64,000 bases of DNA from Pontibacter sp. FD36 (GTDB lineage: Bacteria; Bacteroidota; Bacteroidia; Cytophagales; Hymenobacteraceae): NCBI RefSeq assembly GCF_015686655.1, contig NZ_JADPMP010000014.1:102970-166969 (forward strand), read 5' to 3'. Shown in pieces: positions 8,690 through 16,987 of the stretch; position 1 is the first letter of the stretch, and every line of letters begins with the position of its first letter. Below the pieces are notes generated by a model. That model was not told where the DNA came from. It did no database searches and saw only the letters and a list, made by a program, of their open reading frames with translations. A program made the position numbers and the translations under genes.

Positions 8690-10174
8690 TTATTGTCCAG
8701 CTGGTCTCACATCCCAGAAGATACGGGTTGTGGCTTCATCACCACCGATCGCAGTTGCAGCAGCATTTACAGCATCAGGGTTCAGCGTACGCTCGGTCGG
8801 CGGATAAGGATAACGCACCGGCACTACGTTGTAAGCTGGTCTGTACTGTGGATCTGGCGCCTGCAGCTGTGGATAGTCCAATCTGCGGAACTCTGTCCAG
8901 GCGTGGAACGGACGCTCATAAAGGGCAATCCATTTCTGTACGCCAAGCGCTCTGCGCTGAGCATCTGTAAGTGTTCCACCACTACCAGGAGCAGCAAGTG
9001 CGGCTAAGCCGGCAGCTACATCAGGCTGAGCGAAATAACTCGTTAAGGCAGCTGCGTCAGTTATTCCCCAAATCTCCATAGAGGCTGTGATAGCTCTTCT
9101 GAAATGGTCTGCAGGAACAGCTGAAATAAATCCACGGGCAGCAGCTTCAGCTAAGTAAAACTCTACTTCGTCATAACCCAGCACGATAGCAGAACGGTCA
9201 GGAGCTGTAATAGTTGGATTTACTTTCGAGAAGTTAGCATAGGTATTGTTGTTACCATAGATACCTCCTACGTAGGCGCCATTAAGCTGTGTGAAGTAAG
9301 CGGCACGACGTGGGTCATTCAGCTCATTCATTCTGTTGATCAATGTAGCAGAAGGCACAAAGTCATTACGGCCGCTCTGCACCAGGTTTGTCCACACAGG
9401 GTTTACGTTTGGTGTAGTAGCTGTGTATCTGAAAACAGCCTGATCAGCAGTAGACTTGAATACATTTGGAGCAGCTTCGCTGGCAGCTTGCTGGGCACGG
9501 CTCGGATTCACATCGGCCACCGTCATACCTAACTTCAGCTTAAGCGAGTTGGCATACATGATCCAACGGGCTACGTTACCACCGTAGATCAGGTCAGCAC
9601 CACCAAAGCTGGCAGCACCTGAATTCTGATTCAGAGTTGCAATGGCAGCATCCAGTCTGGCAAACAGGTCTTCGTAGATAGCGGCATCATCGTCATAGCT
9701 TGGGTAGATAATGTCACGGTTCAACGCCTCAGAATAAGGAATGTCACCGAACGTATTTACCAGCACAGACCAGGTATACACTTCCATTACCTCGATTATA
9801 GCCAGTTGGTTAGCCTTCACAGCAGCATTCAGCGCCTGATCTTCATTGATCACGATAGAAGCCTCTCTGAAGTCCATCAGCACATCACGGTACAATGTGA
9901 ACCAGAAGTTCTGAGGAATGTTACGGCTTACTAAGTCATACCGGCTTTCCTCTGGATATGTAGTGTTAGCCCAGTGCTGTGATATCAGCCTGAAGATGCC
10001 GGAGTTTACGTTAGGAGTTACCATTTGGTCTACCAGGTTACGCTGCGCATTAGAAAAAAGCATCGGTGCAGGTACCGCAGTAGGGTTTTTCGGGTCTCTC
10101 AAATCCTCTTCCCATTCATCCGTACAGCCGACGAACACCAAGGCGAGCATAAGGAATGCAAATATCTTTTTCAT
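8690..10174 (-). CDS. SusD/RagB-type nutrient-binding outer-membrane lipoprotein
   Basis: 494 residues with the lipoprotein signal MKKIFAFLMLALVFVGC. It fits the SusD-like group that Pfam calls SusD-like_2: DPKNPTAVPAP near the N-terminus, a helical TPR-like core, and WIALYERPFHAWTEFRRL near the C-terminus. It acts as the surface lid that captures a ligand for its SusC partner, whose gene ends a few bases upstream. I chose ATG 10174; ATG 10183 adds three residues. No glycoside hydrolase or peptidase gene is adjacent, so the nutrient is unknown. Confidence 0.92.
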   Translation of the reverse strand: MKKIFAFLMLALVFVGCTDEWEEDLRDPKNPTAVPAPMLFSNAQRNLVDQMVTPNVNSGIFRLISQHWANTTYPEESRYDLVSRNIPQNFWFTLYRDVLMDFREASIVINEDQALNAAVKANQLAIIEVMEVYTWSVLVNTFGDIPYSEALNRDIIYPSYDDDAAIYEDLFARLDAAIATLNQNSGAASFGGADLIYGGNVARWIMYANSLKLKLGMTVADVNPSRAQQAASEAAPNVFKSTADQAVFRYTATTPNVNPVWTNLVQSGRNDFVPSATLINRMNELNDPRRAAYFTQLNGAYVGGIYGNNNTYANFSKVNPTITAPDRSAIVLGYDEVEFYLAEAAARGFISAVPADHFRRAITASMEIWGITDAAALTSYFAQPDVAAGLAALAAPGSGGTLTDAQRRALGVQKWIALYERPFHAWTEFRRLDYPQLQAPDPQYRPAYNVVPVRYPYPPTERTLNPDAVNAAATAIGGDEATTRIFWDVRPAGQ

Positions 10175-10185
10175 ATTATTCATTA

Positions 10186-13100
10186 TTAAAATCTTGCTCT
10201 TACGTTAAAGCCTACATTACGCATAGTAGGATAGGCACCACTCTGATATCCAAGTGACTGAGTACCAGCACTCAGACCTTCTTCCGGATCAGAGTATGGC
10301 GTGTTCTTGTGGAAGATGTACAGGTTACGACCATAGATTGACAGGTCTATACCCTGGAACACCTTGAATCTGGACACAAGCGACTCTGGCAGAGCGAAGC
10401 CCAAAGTAGCCTCTCTCAGTTTCACATAGCTGGCATCGTACACGTGCATTTCTGGCGGGTTGTTGTAACCCATGGCATAGAATACTTCTACACGTGTGTC
10501 GTTAGGCGTACCGTCTTCTTTCACACCTGGCAGAATCATACCACCGCTGTTTTCAGCGTAGCTACCATCGGCGTTACGAACAATTGGGTTACGAACCGGG
10601 TTGCCCAGGTCGTTAGTGAACGAAGTGTTATCCGGAATACCAGTGTACTGACCATAAGCCTGGTCAAGTGAGAATACGCTGCCACCTTGCTTCACATCAA
10701 TCAGGAAGCCCAGAGACACACCCTTGTAGCGGAATGTGTTAGTCACACCACCTACCCAGTCAGGGTTGATGTCACCGATGTTGGTGTTGGCGTTTCTGTT
10801 AGACAGATACAAACCGTTGGCACCTACTACACGCTGTCCTTGGTCATTGTACACAAAACCAGCACCTCTGATGATACCGAATGGCTCACCTTCAGCTGCG
10901 TTAAGCGATACACCACCCTGGAAGGTTGCAATCTGGTAGTTCTGGATTGGACCAAGGTCCTCTACCATACTTCTGTTTCTGGTCCAGTTTGCGTTGATAG
11001 TCCAGGAGAAGTCATCTGTTTTGATCGGAGAGCCGAAAGCAGAAACCTCGAAGCCTTTGTTTACCACCTCACCGGCGTTAATCCACTGGGCGTTATAACC
11101 AGTAGCTCTTGAGAGCGGCACGTTAAGGATCTGGTCTACAGAGCTTGCGTTGTAATACGTAACGTCAAAACCAGCACGGGCATCCATGAAGGTGAATTCT
11201 GCACCAACTTCCCAGCTTTTCGTACGCTCTGGCTTCAGGTCAGGGTTGTTTCTGGTACTGTTAACAGATGCCAGCGAAGTAGAGCCAAATGGTGCTATCA
11301 AGTTATACACATCAAACACACTCAGTGGCTCTGCCATGTTACCTACCTCAGCATAGTTGGCTCTGATCTTACCGTAAGTAAACCAGAAGTTAGGCTCCAT
11401 AAGTTCAGAGAACACAAAGCTACCAGAGATTGATGGATAGAAATAGTCTCTGTTGGCAGGAGGAAGTGAAGAAGACTGGTCAACACGTGAAGCTACGTCA
11501 ATGAAGGCCAGGTCTCTGTAACCCAATGTGGCACTAGCAAAGTAACCGTTCACACGCAGACGGGTGTCTTGCTCAACCGGAGGGCCAAGAGGGTTGCGTG
11601 AGTTGGAAAGCGAGTACAGACGTGGCACCACCAGACCACCGTTTGTGGTAGAGCGGATAAATGATCTCTTCGTATCGCGGATGTTTGTACCGATCGTGGC
11701 TTTAAAGTTTAAGTCTTCAGTGAAGTCTCTGTCAACGTTCGCCATCAGGTCGTAGTTAGCTTCGCTGAAACGACCATTGTGTCTGGTATAGCTTGATACA
11801 CCTACAGAACCTACTGCATAGCGCTCTTCACGGATTTCGTCATAAGTATCCAATGAAGCACGGCCCATGATGCTCAACCAGTCTGTCAGTTTGTAATCCA
11901 AACGAACATAACCCAAAGCACGGCGTCTGTTGTCTGAGTTAAAGTTTTCGTAACGAGTCCAGTATGGGTTGTCGAAGAACATTGGACGAGGATCGTTCCA
12001 GGCTCTTGGGTTCCAGGTTACGTTTTCACGTGTGTCCAGGTAAGCACGCTCCTGCTCTTTCAGGTCTACGTCAGTTCCCCACCACTGTCTGAAGCCCTGG
12101 TTCGGGTTCAGGCCACTGTAACCAGTACCATAACGGCCAATACCATCAGTCTCAGTAAAGTTAATAGAGGTAGTGGCTGTTAGCCTGTCAACAAGGTCGT
12201 ATGATGTTGAGAAACTGATGAAGTTTTTCGTCACGTTTGAGTTCGGCAGCATACCATCATTGCTGTTGCGGCCATAATTTACTTTAAAGAAACCTTTGTC
12301 GCTGGTGCCATCAATTGCGATGCTGTGCGATGTGCCATAAGTAGTTTCAAAGAAAGTAGTCGGGTCGTTTGCGCCAGCCACCCAAGGTGTAGGACGACCA
12401 AAGTTTGGAGATGTGCGGTCAAAAGAATCCCAGTTCCAAACAAGCAGGTTCGGATCGAAGCGAGGACCGGCAGAACCGTCTTCGTTCAATACAACCACTC
12501 TCTCAGGAGTTCCGTCACCATCAACGTCATTGGCGTAGAAACCAGGGTACTCATCGCTATAAACGGCTCCCGGATAACCTCTGCCATACTCCTTCTGGAA
12601 GCGGGTATAAGTGCTTTTATCCAGGAAGCCCCAGTTGGCACCCGAGTTGATCGTCACACCTATACCTTGTCTTTTAGAACCTCTTTTGGTAGTAATCATT
12701 ACAACACCGTTGGCAGCACGCGAACCGTAAAGTGCAGTTGCAGCGGCGCCTCTCAGGATCGTCATCGACTCGATGTCGTCCGGGTTGATGTCAGCTGCGG
12801 CGTTACCGTAGTCATAACCACCTGTACCTCTCTGCTGACCAGCAGTGTTGTTGGTAGAGTTGTCCAGCGGAACACCGTCTACTACGAAGAGTGCCTGGTT
12901 AGCACCGCCGATAGACTTGTTACCGCGGATGATCACGTTAGTAGAACCACCCAGGTTGTTGTTCTGAGTTACCTGCACACCAGCCACACGACCAGAAAGC
13001 GCATTGGTAAAGTTCTGCTGACGAGTTTGGGCAACTTCTTCTCCTCCTACAGATTGCGCTGCATAAGGAAGTTCGTTTCGGGTACGCTCGATACCGAGGG

Positions 13101-13428
13101 CTGTTACCACAACCTCACCCAGCTGACGGGTATCGGCTCCCAGGGATACATTCACAGTAGTTGCGTTGCCGATTGGCCGCTCAATAGTCTGATAGCCTAC
13201 AAAGCGGAACACAAGTGTGTTGCTGCCTTCTGGCACATTCACAGTATAGGTACCATCTGCCCCTGTGGCAGTACCCACCGTAGTGCCCTTCACCAGGACT
13301 GTAACTCCTGGCAGCGGCTGATTGGTAGTAGCATCTGTCACCGTACCGGTGATCGCCCTGACTTGAGCCATGGCCTCGTGGATCAAGGCCGACACAAGCA
13401 GCAGGCATAGCATTAAAATTTTTTTCAT
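10186..13428 (-). CDS. SusC/RagA-type TonB-linked outer-membrane transporter
   Basis: 1,080 residues. A signal peptide (MKKILMLCLLLVSALIHEAMA) precedes a carboxypeptidase-regulatory-like domain (about 25-110, AITGTVTDATTNQPLPGV). The plug has the SusC signature around GNKSIGGANQALFVVDGVPLDN and ends in GAAATALYGSRAANGVVMITTKRG, and a 22-strand barrel closes at VGFNVRARF. It pairs with the SusD gene that follows to import an oligomeric nutrient. GGTATA/TATACC sites are unusually sparse in this gene and in susD. The 5' side is followed by nearly 850 bases without a convincing gene. Confidence 0.95.
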   Translation of the reverse strand: MKKILMLCLLLVSALIHEAMAQVRAITGTVTDATTNQPLPGVTVLVKGTTVGTATGADGTYTVNVPEGSNTLVFRFVGYQTIERPIGNATTVNVSLGADTRQLGEVVVTALGIERTRNELPYAAQSVGGEEVAQTRQQNFTNALSGRVAGVQVTQNNNLGGSTNVIIRGNKSIGGANQALFVVDGVPLDNSTNNTAGQQRGTGGYDYGNAAADINPDDIESMTILRGAAATALYGSRAANGVVMITTKRGSKRQGIGVTINSGANWGFLDKSTYTRFQKEYGRGYPGAVYSDEYPGFYANDVDGDGTPERVVVLNEDGSAGPRFDPNLLVWNWDSFDRTSPNFGRPTPWVAGANDPTTFFETTYGTSHSIAIDGTSDKGFFKVNYGRNSNDGMLPNSNVTKNFISFSTSYDLVDRLTATTSINFTETDGIGRYGTGYSGLNPNQGFRQWWGTDVDLKEQERAYLDTRENVTWNPRAWNDPRPMFFDNPYWTRYENFNSDNRRRALGYVRLDYKLTDWLSIMGRASLDTYDEIREERYAVGSVGVSSYTRHNGRFSEANYDLMANVDRDFTEDLNFKATIGTNIRDTKRSFIRSTTNGGLVVPRLYSLSNSRNPLGPPVEQDTRLRVNGYFASATLGYRDLAFIDVASRVDQSSSLPPANRDYFYPSISGSFVFSELMEPNFWFTYGKIRANYAEVGNMAEPLSVFDVYNLIAPFGSTSLASVNSTRNNPDLKPERTKSWEVGAEFTFMDARAGFDVTYYNASSVDQILNVPLSRATGYNAQWINAGEVVNKGFEVSAFGSPIKTDDFSWTINANWTRNRSMVEDLGPIQNYQIATFQGGVSLNAAEGEPFGIIRGAGFVYNDQGQRVVGANGLYLSNRNANTNIGDINPDWVGGVTNTFRYKGVSLGFLIDVKQGGSVFSLDQAYGQYTGIPDNTSFTNDLGNPVRNPIVRNADGSYAENSGGMILPGVKEDGTPNDTRVEVFYAMGYNNPPEMHVYDASYVKLREATLGFALPESLVSRFKVFQGIDLSIYGRNLYIFHKNTPYSDPEEGLSAGTQSLGYQSGAYPTMRNVGFNVRARF

Positions 13429-14279
13429 TGCGCTGTTTGTTTAGGTAAGAATTAATTCAAAATAGTTAAGGTGTTATTTTTACTATGCTGGCTAGCAGCC
13501 ACAGTCTGTATGTTCTATATTGAAAATTGAGCACAGGCTTGCTCTGTCTTTTGATCACCTCCTTCTTCTATCAATTCCTTCGCTCCTGACATTTGATACT
13601 GAAGATGCTACCATTAACAAGGATTTCTGCGACTCAGGTTACCTATAGTGCTGACACCAGCACATTTAAGGAAACAGTTACATAATCCAAATCAGATAAT
13701 CATCCTCTACAGATCACTGTATCAGACACCGGAAAAACTGGAGCAGGTTAAATTATTTATCAAAATAAGGACACAGCCATCGTTAGGGCAGACAGTAAAG
13801 TCTGAACATAACAGGCTAATAGCCTTAACAGCAGGCTATGCTACTTCAAAAATTGTTTAGGAGGCCGCTAGTTTGGTTGAAATAGGTAAGCGGCAGTGGG
13901 GTAAAAATGACTCTGAGAGTAGTAGAGGTCTTTTCATTGTTTTATTTGTTTAAGGTGAGAGATATTCAATTATAAAGAATGTTTTCGGCTTTCACAAATA
14001 TTTAATGCGTTTTTTGATCTCAAACACTCATCCTGATCATTCTTACAGGGCATTTTAGGTACTTCTTGCATCAGCAGATTTCGAGCAAAACGGTAAAAGC
14101 TCCTCTTTATACGATAAAGTGTCAGAAAAGATAAATTTATTCAATATTATAGTAGAAAAATTAAATTTATAAAACATAAGCTGTACATAATCAAGATCTT
14201 AGGTTATCGCGAAACAGTACTTAACTACTTCTACAACTTCCAGCATATAGTGCCTGCTCTTAATTTGAGGGCACAAAAA
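13429..14279. other. Long gene-free region upstream of susC
   Basis: About 850 bases without a convincing gene. It is A+T rich from about 13,960 to 14,230 and should hold the susC promoter, but no clean Bacteroidota -33/-7 pair could be picked. A 70-codon + strand ORF at 13648-13860 has no recognisable features. On the minus strand at 13857-13937 a 26-codon ORF begins after a leader that resembles the susC leader (see findings). Confidence 0.6.
13857..13937 (-). other. Short ORF with a susC-like leader, possible remnant or leader peptide
   Basis: ATG at 13937 opens 26 codons (MKRPLLLSESF...) ending in TAA. The leader before it, read on the minus strand, includes CACCTTAAACAAATAAAACA. The susC leader reads TTACCTAAACAAACAGCGCA before ATGAAAAAAA. 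The likeness suggests a decayed duplicate of a gene start or a leader ORF; coding status is not established. Confidence 0.25.
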
Positions 14280-14304
14280 AGCCCGCTCCTTTAGGGAGCG
14301 GGCT
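14280..14304 (-). terminator. Terminator of feoAB
   Basis: AGCCCGCTCC (14280-14289) pairs perfectly with GGAGCGGGCT (14295-14304) around a five-base loop. On the minus strand six T's follow. It lies 24 bases past the feoB stop. Confidence 0.9.
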
Positions 14305-14327
14305 GATCAAATGCTTTTATAGGACGC

Positions 14328-16481
14328 TTAGCTCATCAGTTGAAAAACAGCGAAGGCGGATACATATGCCAGACCTGTCATATACACCAGCTGCGCCAGT
14401 GGCCACACCCAGCTTTTAGTCTCGCGACGAACAATGGCCAGGGTGCTGATGCACTGCATGGCAAAGGCGTAGAAGATCAGGAGTGAGAAGGCACGGGCCG
14501 GCGTGAAGAACGGATTGCCGTCGGCATCTTTCTCTGACATCAGCTTGTCTTTGATCGTGCTCACGTTCTCTTCCTCCCCTATGCTATAGATGGTAGAGAT
14601 CGTACCTACAAACACCTCACGTGCGGCAAAAGAAGTGAGCAGCGCTATACCTATCTTCCAGTCGTAACCCAGTGGACGGATAGCCGGCTCAATCGCCTGT
14701 CCGAACTTGCCGGCATAGCTCGACTCTAGTTGGTAAGACGACACCAGATTATCAGTTTGTTCTTCGCTCAAGCCTCTGGCTTCAGCCTCTACCGTGGCAC
14801 GCTCCTCGGCACGCTCAAAGCTATCGCCGGGACCGTAAGAGGCCAGCACCCATAGGATAATGGAAACCGCCACGATGATCTTACCTGCCTCCAGCACAAA
14901 CGTCTTGGACTTCTCGAAAATGGTAAGTCCCACGTTTTTCCAGCGCGGCATTTTATACACTGGGAACTCCATGATGAAGTAGCTGCGCTCGCGGGCCTTC
15001 AGCAACACCTTTAATAAAAGCGCTGAGAAGATGGCAGACAGGAAGCCCAACAGGTATAGCCCCATGAGCACAATGCCCTGCAGGTTCAGGAAGCCAAAGT
15101 AGTATACCTCCGGTACCACCAAGGCAATCAGCACCGTGTATACCGGTATGCGGGCCGAGCAGCTCATGAGCGGCGTCACGAAGATCGTGATCATGCGGTC
15201 TTTCCAGTTTTCGATGGTACGCGCCGACATGACAGCAGGTACTGCACAGGCCACGCCTGATATAAGCGGCACTACACTTTTACCATTCAGGCCGAACTTG
15301 CGCATGATCTTATCCATCATGAAAGTCACGCGGGCCATATAGCCGGTTTCTTCCAGAATGGCAATGAAAGCGAACAATATCGCGATCTGTGGTATAAAGA
15401 TCAGCACACCACCTAAACCGGCGATTACGCCCTCTGTGAGCAGGTTGATTAGCGGTCCGCTGAAGTTCTCCTGGATAAGTGTATTGAGTCCGGCTATACC
15501 TTCATCGATCAGGTCCATCGGGTAACTGGCCCAGGCAAACACCGCCTGAAACACCAGGAACAGCAGCGCCAGGAAGATCAGGTAGCCGAACACGCGGTGC
15601 GTCAGCACCTGGTCGATCTTGTTGCTGAACTTCTCCTCTTCTTTGGCTTTCTCTATGCGCACCACATCGAGCAGCACTTCATTTATGCGCACATAGCGGG
15701 CTATCGTTTCGTTAGCCTGTGCTGTATTTGACTTAAAGTCAGCCGACTCTAGTAGTTGCGCTATCCAAACTCTATCTTGCTCGGACAGGAAGCGCAGGTT
15801 TTTATATTGATGAGCGTAGTGCAGCGCCAGGTAATCGTTGCGCAGATCGAAACGCGCTTTGATCTGGCTAACCGCCTCTTTCAGCTCTTCCGGAATTTCA
15901 AAGAAAGTAGCTTTGGCAGGGGTCAGCTGCTGCGACATTACAATCTTGAGTGCGGCTATACCTATGCCTTTGCGGGCATTGAGAGGAATAACCGGCACAC
16001 CCAGTTCGCGCTGCAGCGCATCAACATCGATCTTCACACCCTCTGTTTCTGCCACGTCCATCATATTGAGGGCCAGTACGGCAGGTATGCGCAGGTCTAC
16101 CAGCTGGGTAAACAGCAGTAGGTTGCGCTTCAGGTTAGAGGCGTCAGCCGTTACAATAACAAGATCCGGGTAGTGCTTGGAGGCCGGATCGTAGAGCAGG
16201 TCGATGATCACACGCTCATCCAGCGACTTAGGATACAGGCTGTAGGTGCCGGGCAAGTCAATGATCTGCGCCTTCAGGTTGGGGGTGATGTGGCTGATGC
16301 CCGTCTTCTTGTCGACAGTAACGCCCGGGAAATTGCCCACCTTCTGGTTAAGGCCTGTGAGTTGGTTGAATAGTGAAGTTTTACCCGAATTCGGGTTGCC
16401 AATCAAAGCAATTTTAGCCACCGGCTGATGGAGCGTTGCTTTTTTGGCTTCTGGCGCTTCCGCCTCTATGGTAACAGCCAT
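14328..16481 (-). CDS. feoB: Ferrous iron transport protein B
   Basis: FeoB is the inner-membrane Fe(II) importer with an N-terminal G domain. The 717-residue protein shows G1 GNPNSGKT at 28-35, G3 DLPG at 75-78 and an NMMD G4 near 140, followed by the helical GDI-like stretch. The polytopic core carries two gate-like repeats (FIPQIAILFAFIAILEETGY and SFAAREVFVGTIS). Length is in the usual range for Bacteroidota FeoB. feoA lies 12 bases upstream and a strong terminator follows. Iron control (Fur) is typical, but I did not find a clear operator. Confidence 0.97.
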   Translation of the reverse strand: MAVTIEAEAPEAKKATLHQPVAKIALIGNPNSGKTSLFNQLTGLNQKVGNFPGVTVDKKTGISHITPNLKAQIIDLPGTYSLYPKSLDERVIIDLLYDPASKHYPDLVIVTADASNLKRNLLLFTQLVDLRIPAVLALNMMDVAETEGVKIDVDALQRELGVPVIPLNARKGIGIAALKIVMSQQLTPAKATFFEIPEELKEAVSQIKARFDLRNDYLALHYAHQYKNLRFLSEQDRVWIAQLLESADFKSNTAQANETIARYVRINEVLLDVVRIEKAKEEEKFSNKIDQVLTHRVFGYLIFLALLFLVFQAVFAWASYPMDLIDEGIAGLNTLIQENFSGPLINLLTEGVIAGLGGVLIFIPQIAILFAFIAILEETGYMARVTFMMDKIMRKFGLNGKSVVPLISGVACAVPAVMSARTIENWKDRMITIFVTPLMSCSARIPVYTVLIALVVPEVYYFGFLNLQGIVLMGLYLLGFLSAIFSALLLKVLLKARERSYFIMEFPVYKMPRWKNVGLTIFEKSKTFVLEAGKIIVAVSIILWVLASYGPGDSFERAEERATVEAEARGLSEEQTDNLVSSYQLESSYAGKFGQAIEPAIRPLGYDWKIGIALLTSFAAREVFVGTISTIYSIGEEENVSTIKDKLMSEKDADGNPFFTPARAFSLLIFYAFAMQCISTLAIVRRETKSWVWPLAQLVYMTGLAYVSAFAVFQLMS

Positions 16482-16493
16482 GTGGTAATAAAT

Positions 16494-16742
16494 CTACTTC
16501 AGCAGAATGGTTTCAGCTTCGTCTAAACGCAAAGAAAGTGTATAATCATTCACAATGATCGTGACAGGATCACCAAAGGGGGCCTTGCTGTTCAGTTTTA
16601 CAGCGGTACCAGGTATGCAACCCATCTCCAGCAGCTTGAGTGCCATCTCAGGGTCATTCAAACAGCATATCTCTCCGCTCTCCCCGATCTTCAGATCGCG
16701 CACACTCTTCTGGGCCTGTGTTTCTTCTGTCCTATTACGCAC
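16494..16742 (-). CDS. feoA: Ferrous iron transport protein A, GTG start
   Basis: FeoA is a small SH3-like cytosolic partner of FeoB. The conserved body runs from SVRDLKIGESGEICCL through LLEMGCIPGTAVKL to YTLSLRLDEAETILL. The longest frame opens at ATG 16811 (105 residues), but the first 23 residues look unlike FeoA. A GTG at 16742 preceded by AAGAAGAGAAATC, one of the better ribosome-binding sites in the window, gives 82 residues, the normal FeoA length. I therefore annotate from the GTG. It is co-transcribed with feoB. Confidence 0.9.
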   Translation of the reverse strand: MRNRTEETQAQKSVRDLKIGESGEICCLNDPEMALKLLEMGCIPGTAVKLNSKAPFGDPVTIIVNDYTLSLRLDEAETILLK

Positions 16743-16987
16743 GATTTCTCTTCTTTTATTTAGACTCGTTATAAACAACTGCAAGATACAAGCTGTTCCC
16801 CGGTATTGCAAAAGAATAAGACTGATGATTTGGATATGAGGTGATTTGAAGATCTGGAGATAGACCGATTTGCTAATTGTTTAATGCGCTAGTGTAGTAA
16901 ACAGAGAATTACAACTTGTACACCCTGGCAAACCAGCTTCCACTTCCTCACATCCCTCATCATCTGAAAATCCCCAAATTCCTAAAC

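Noticed and set aside
12325..13410. 361-residue + strand ORF opposite susC
   Set aside because: Long antisense frame over the conserved SusC plug and signal peptide; it lacks any recognisable domain.
13648..13860. 70-codon + strand ORF upstream of susC
   Set aside because: No signal, domain or ribosome-binding site; composition is that of the surrounding A+T-rich spacer.
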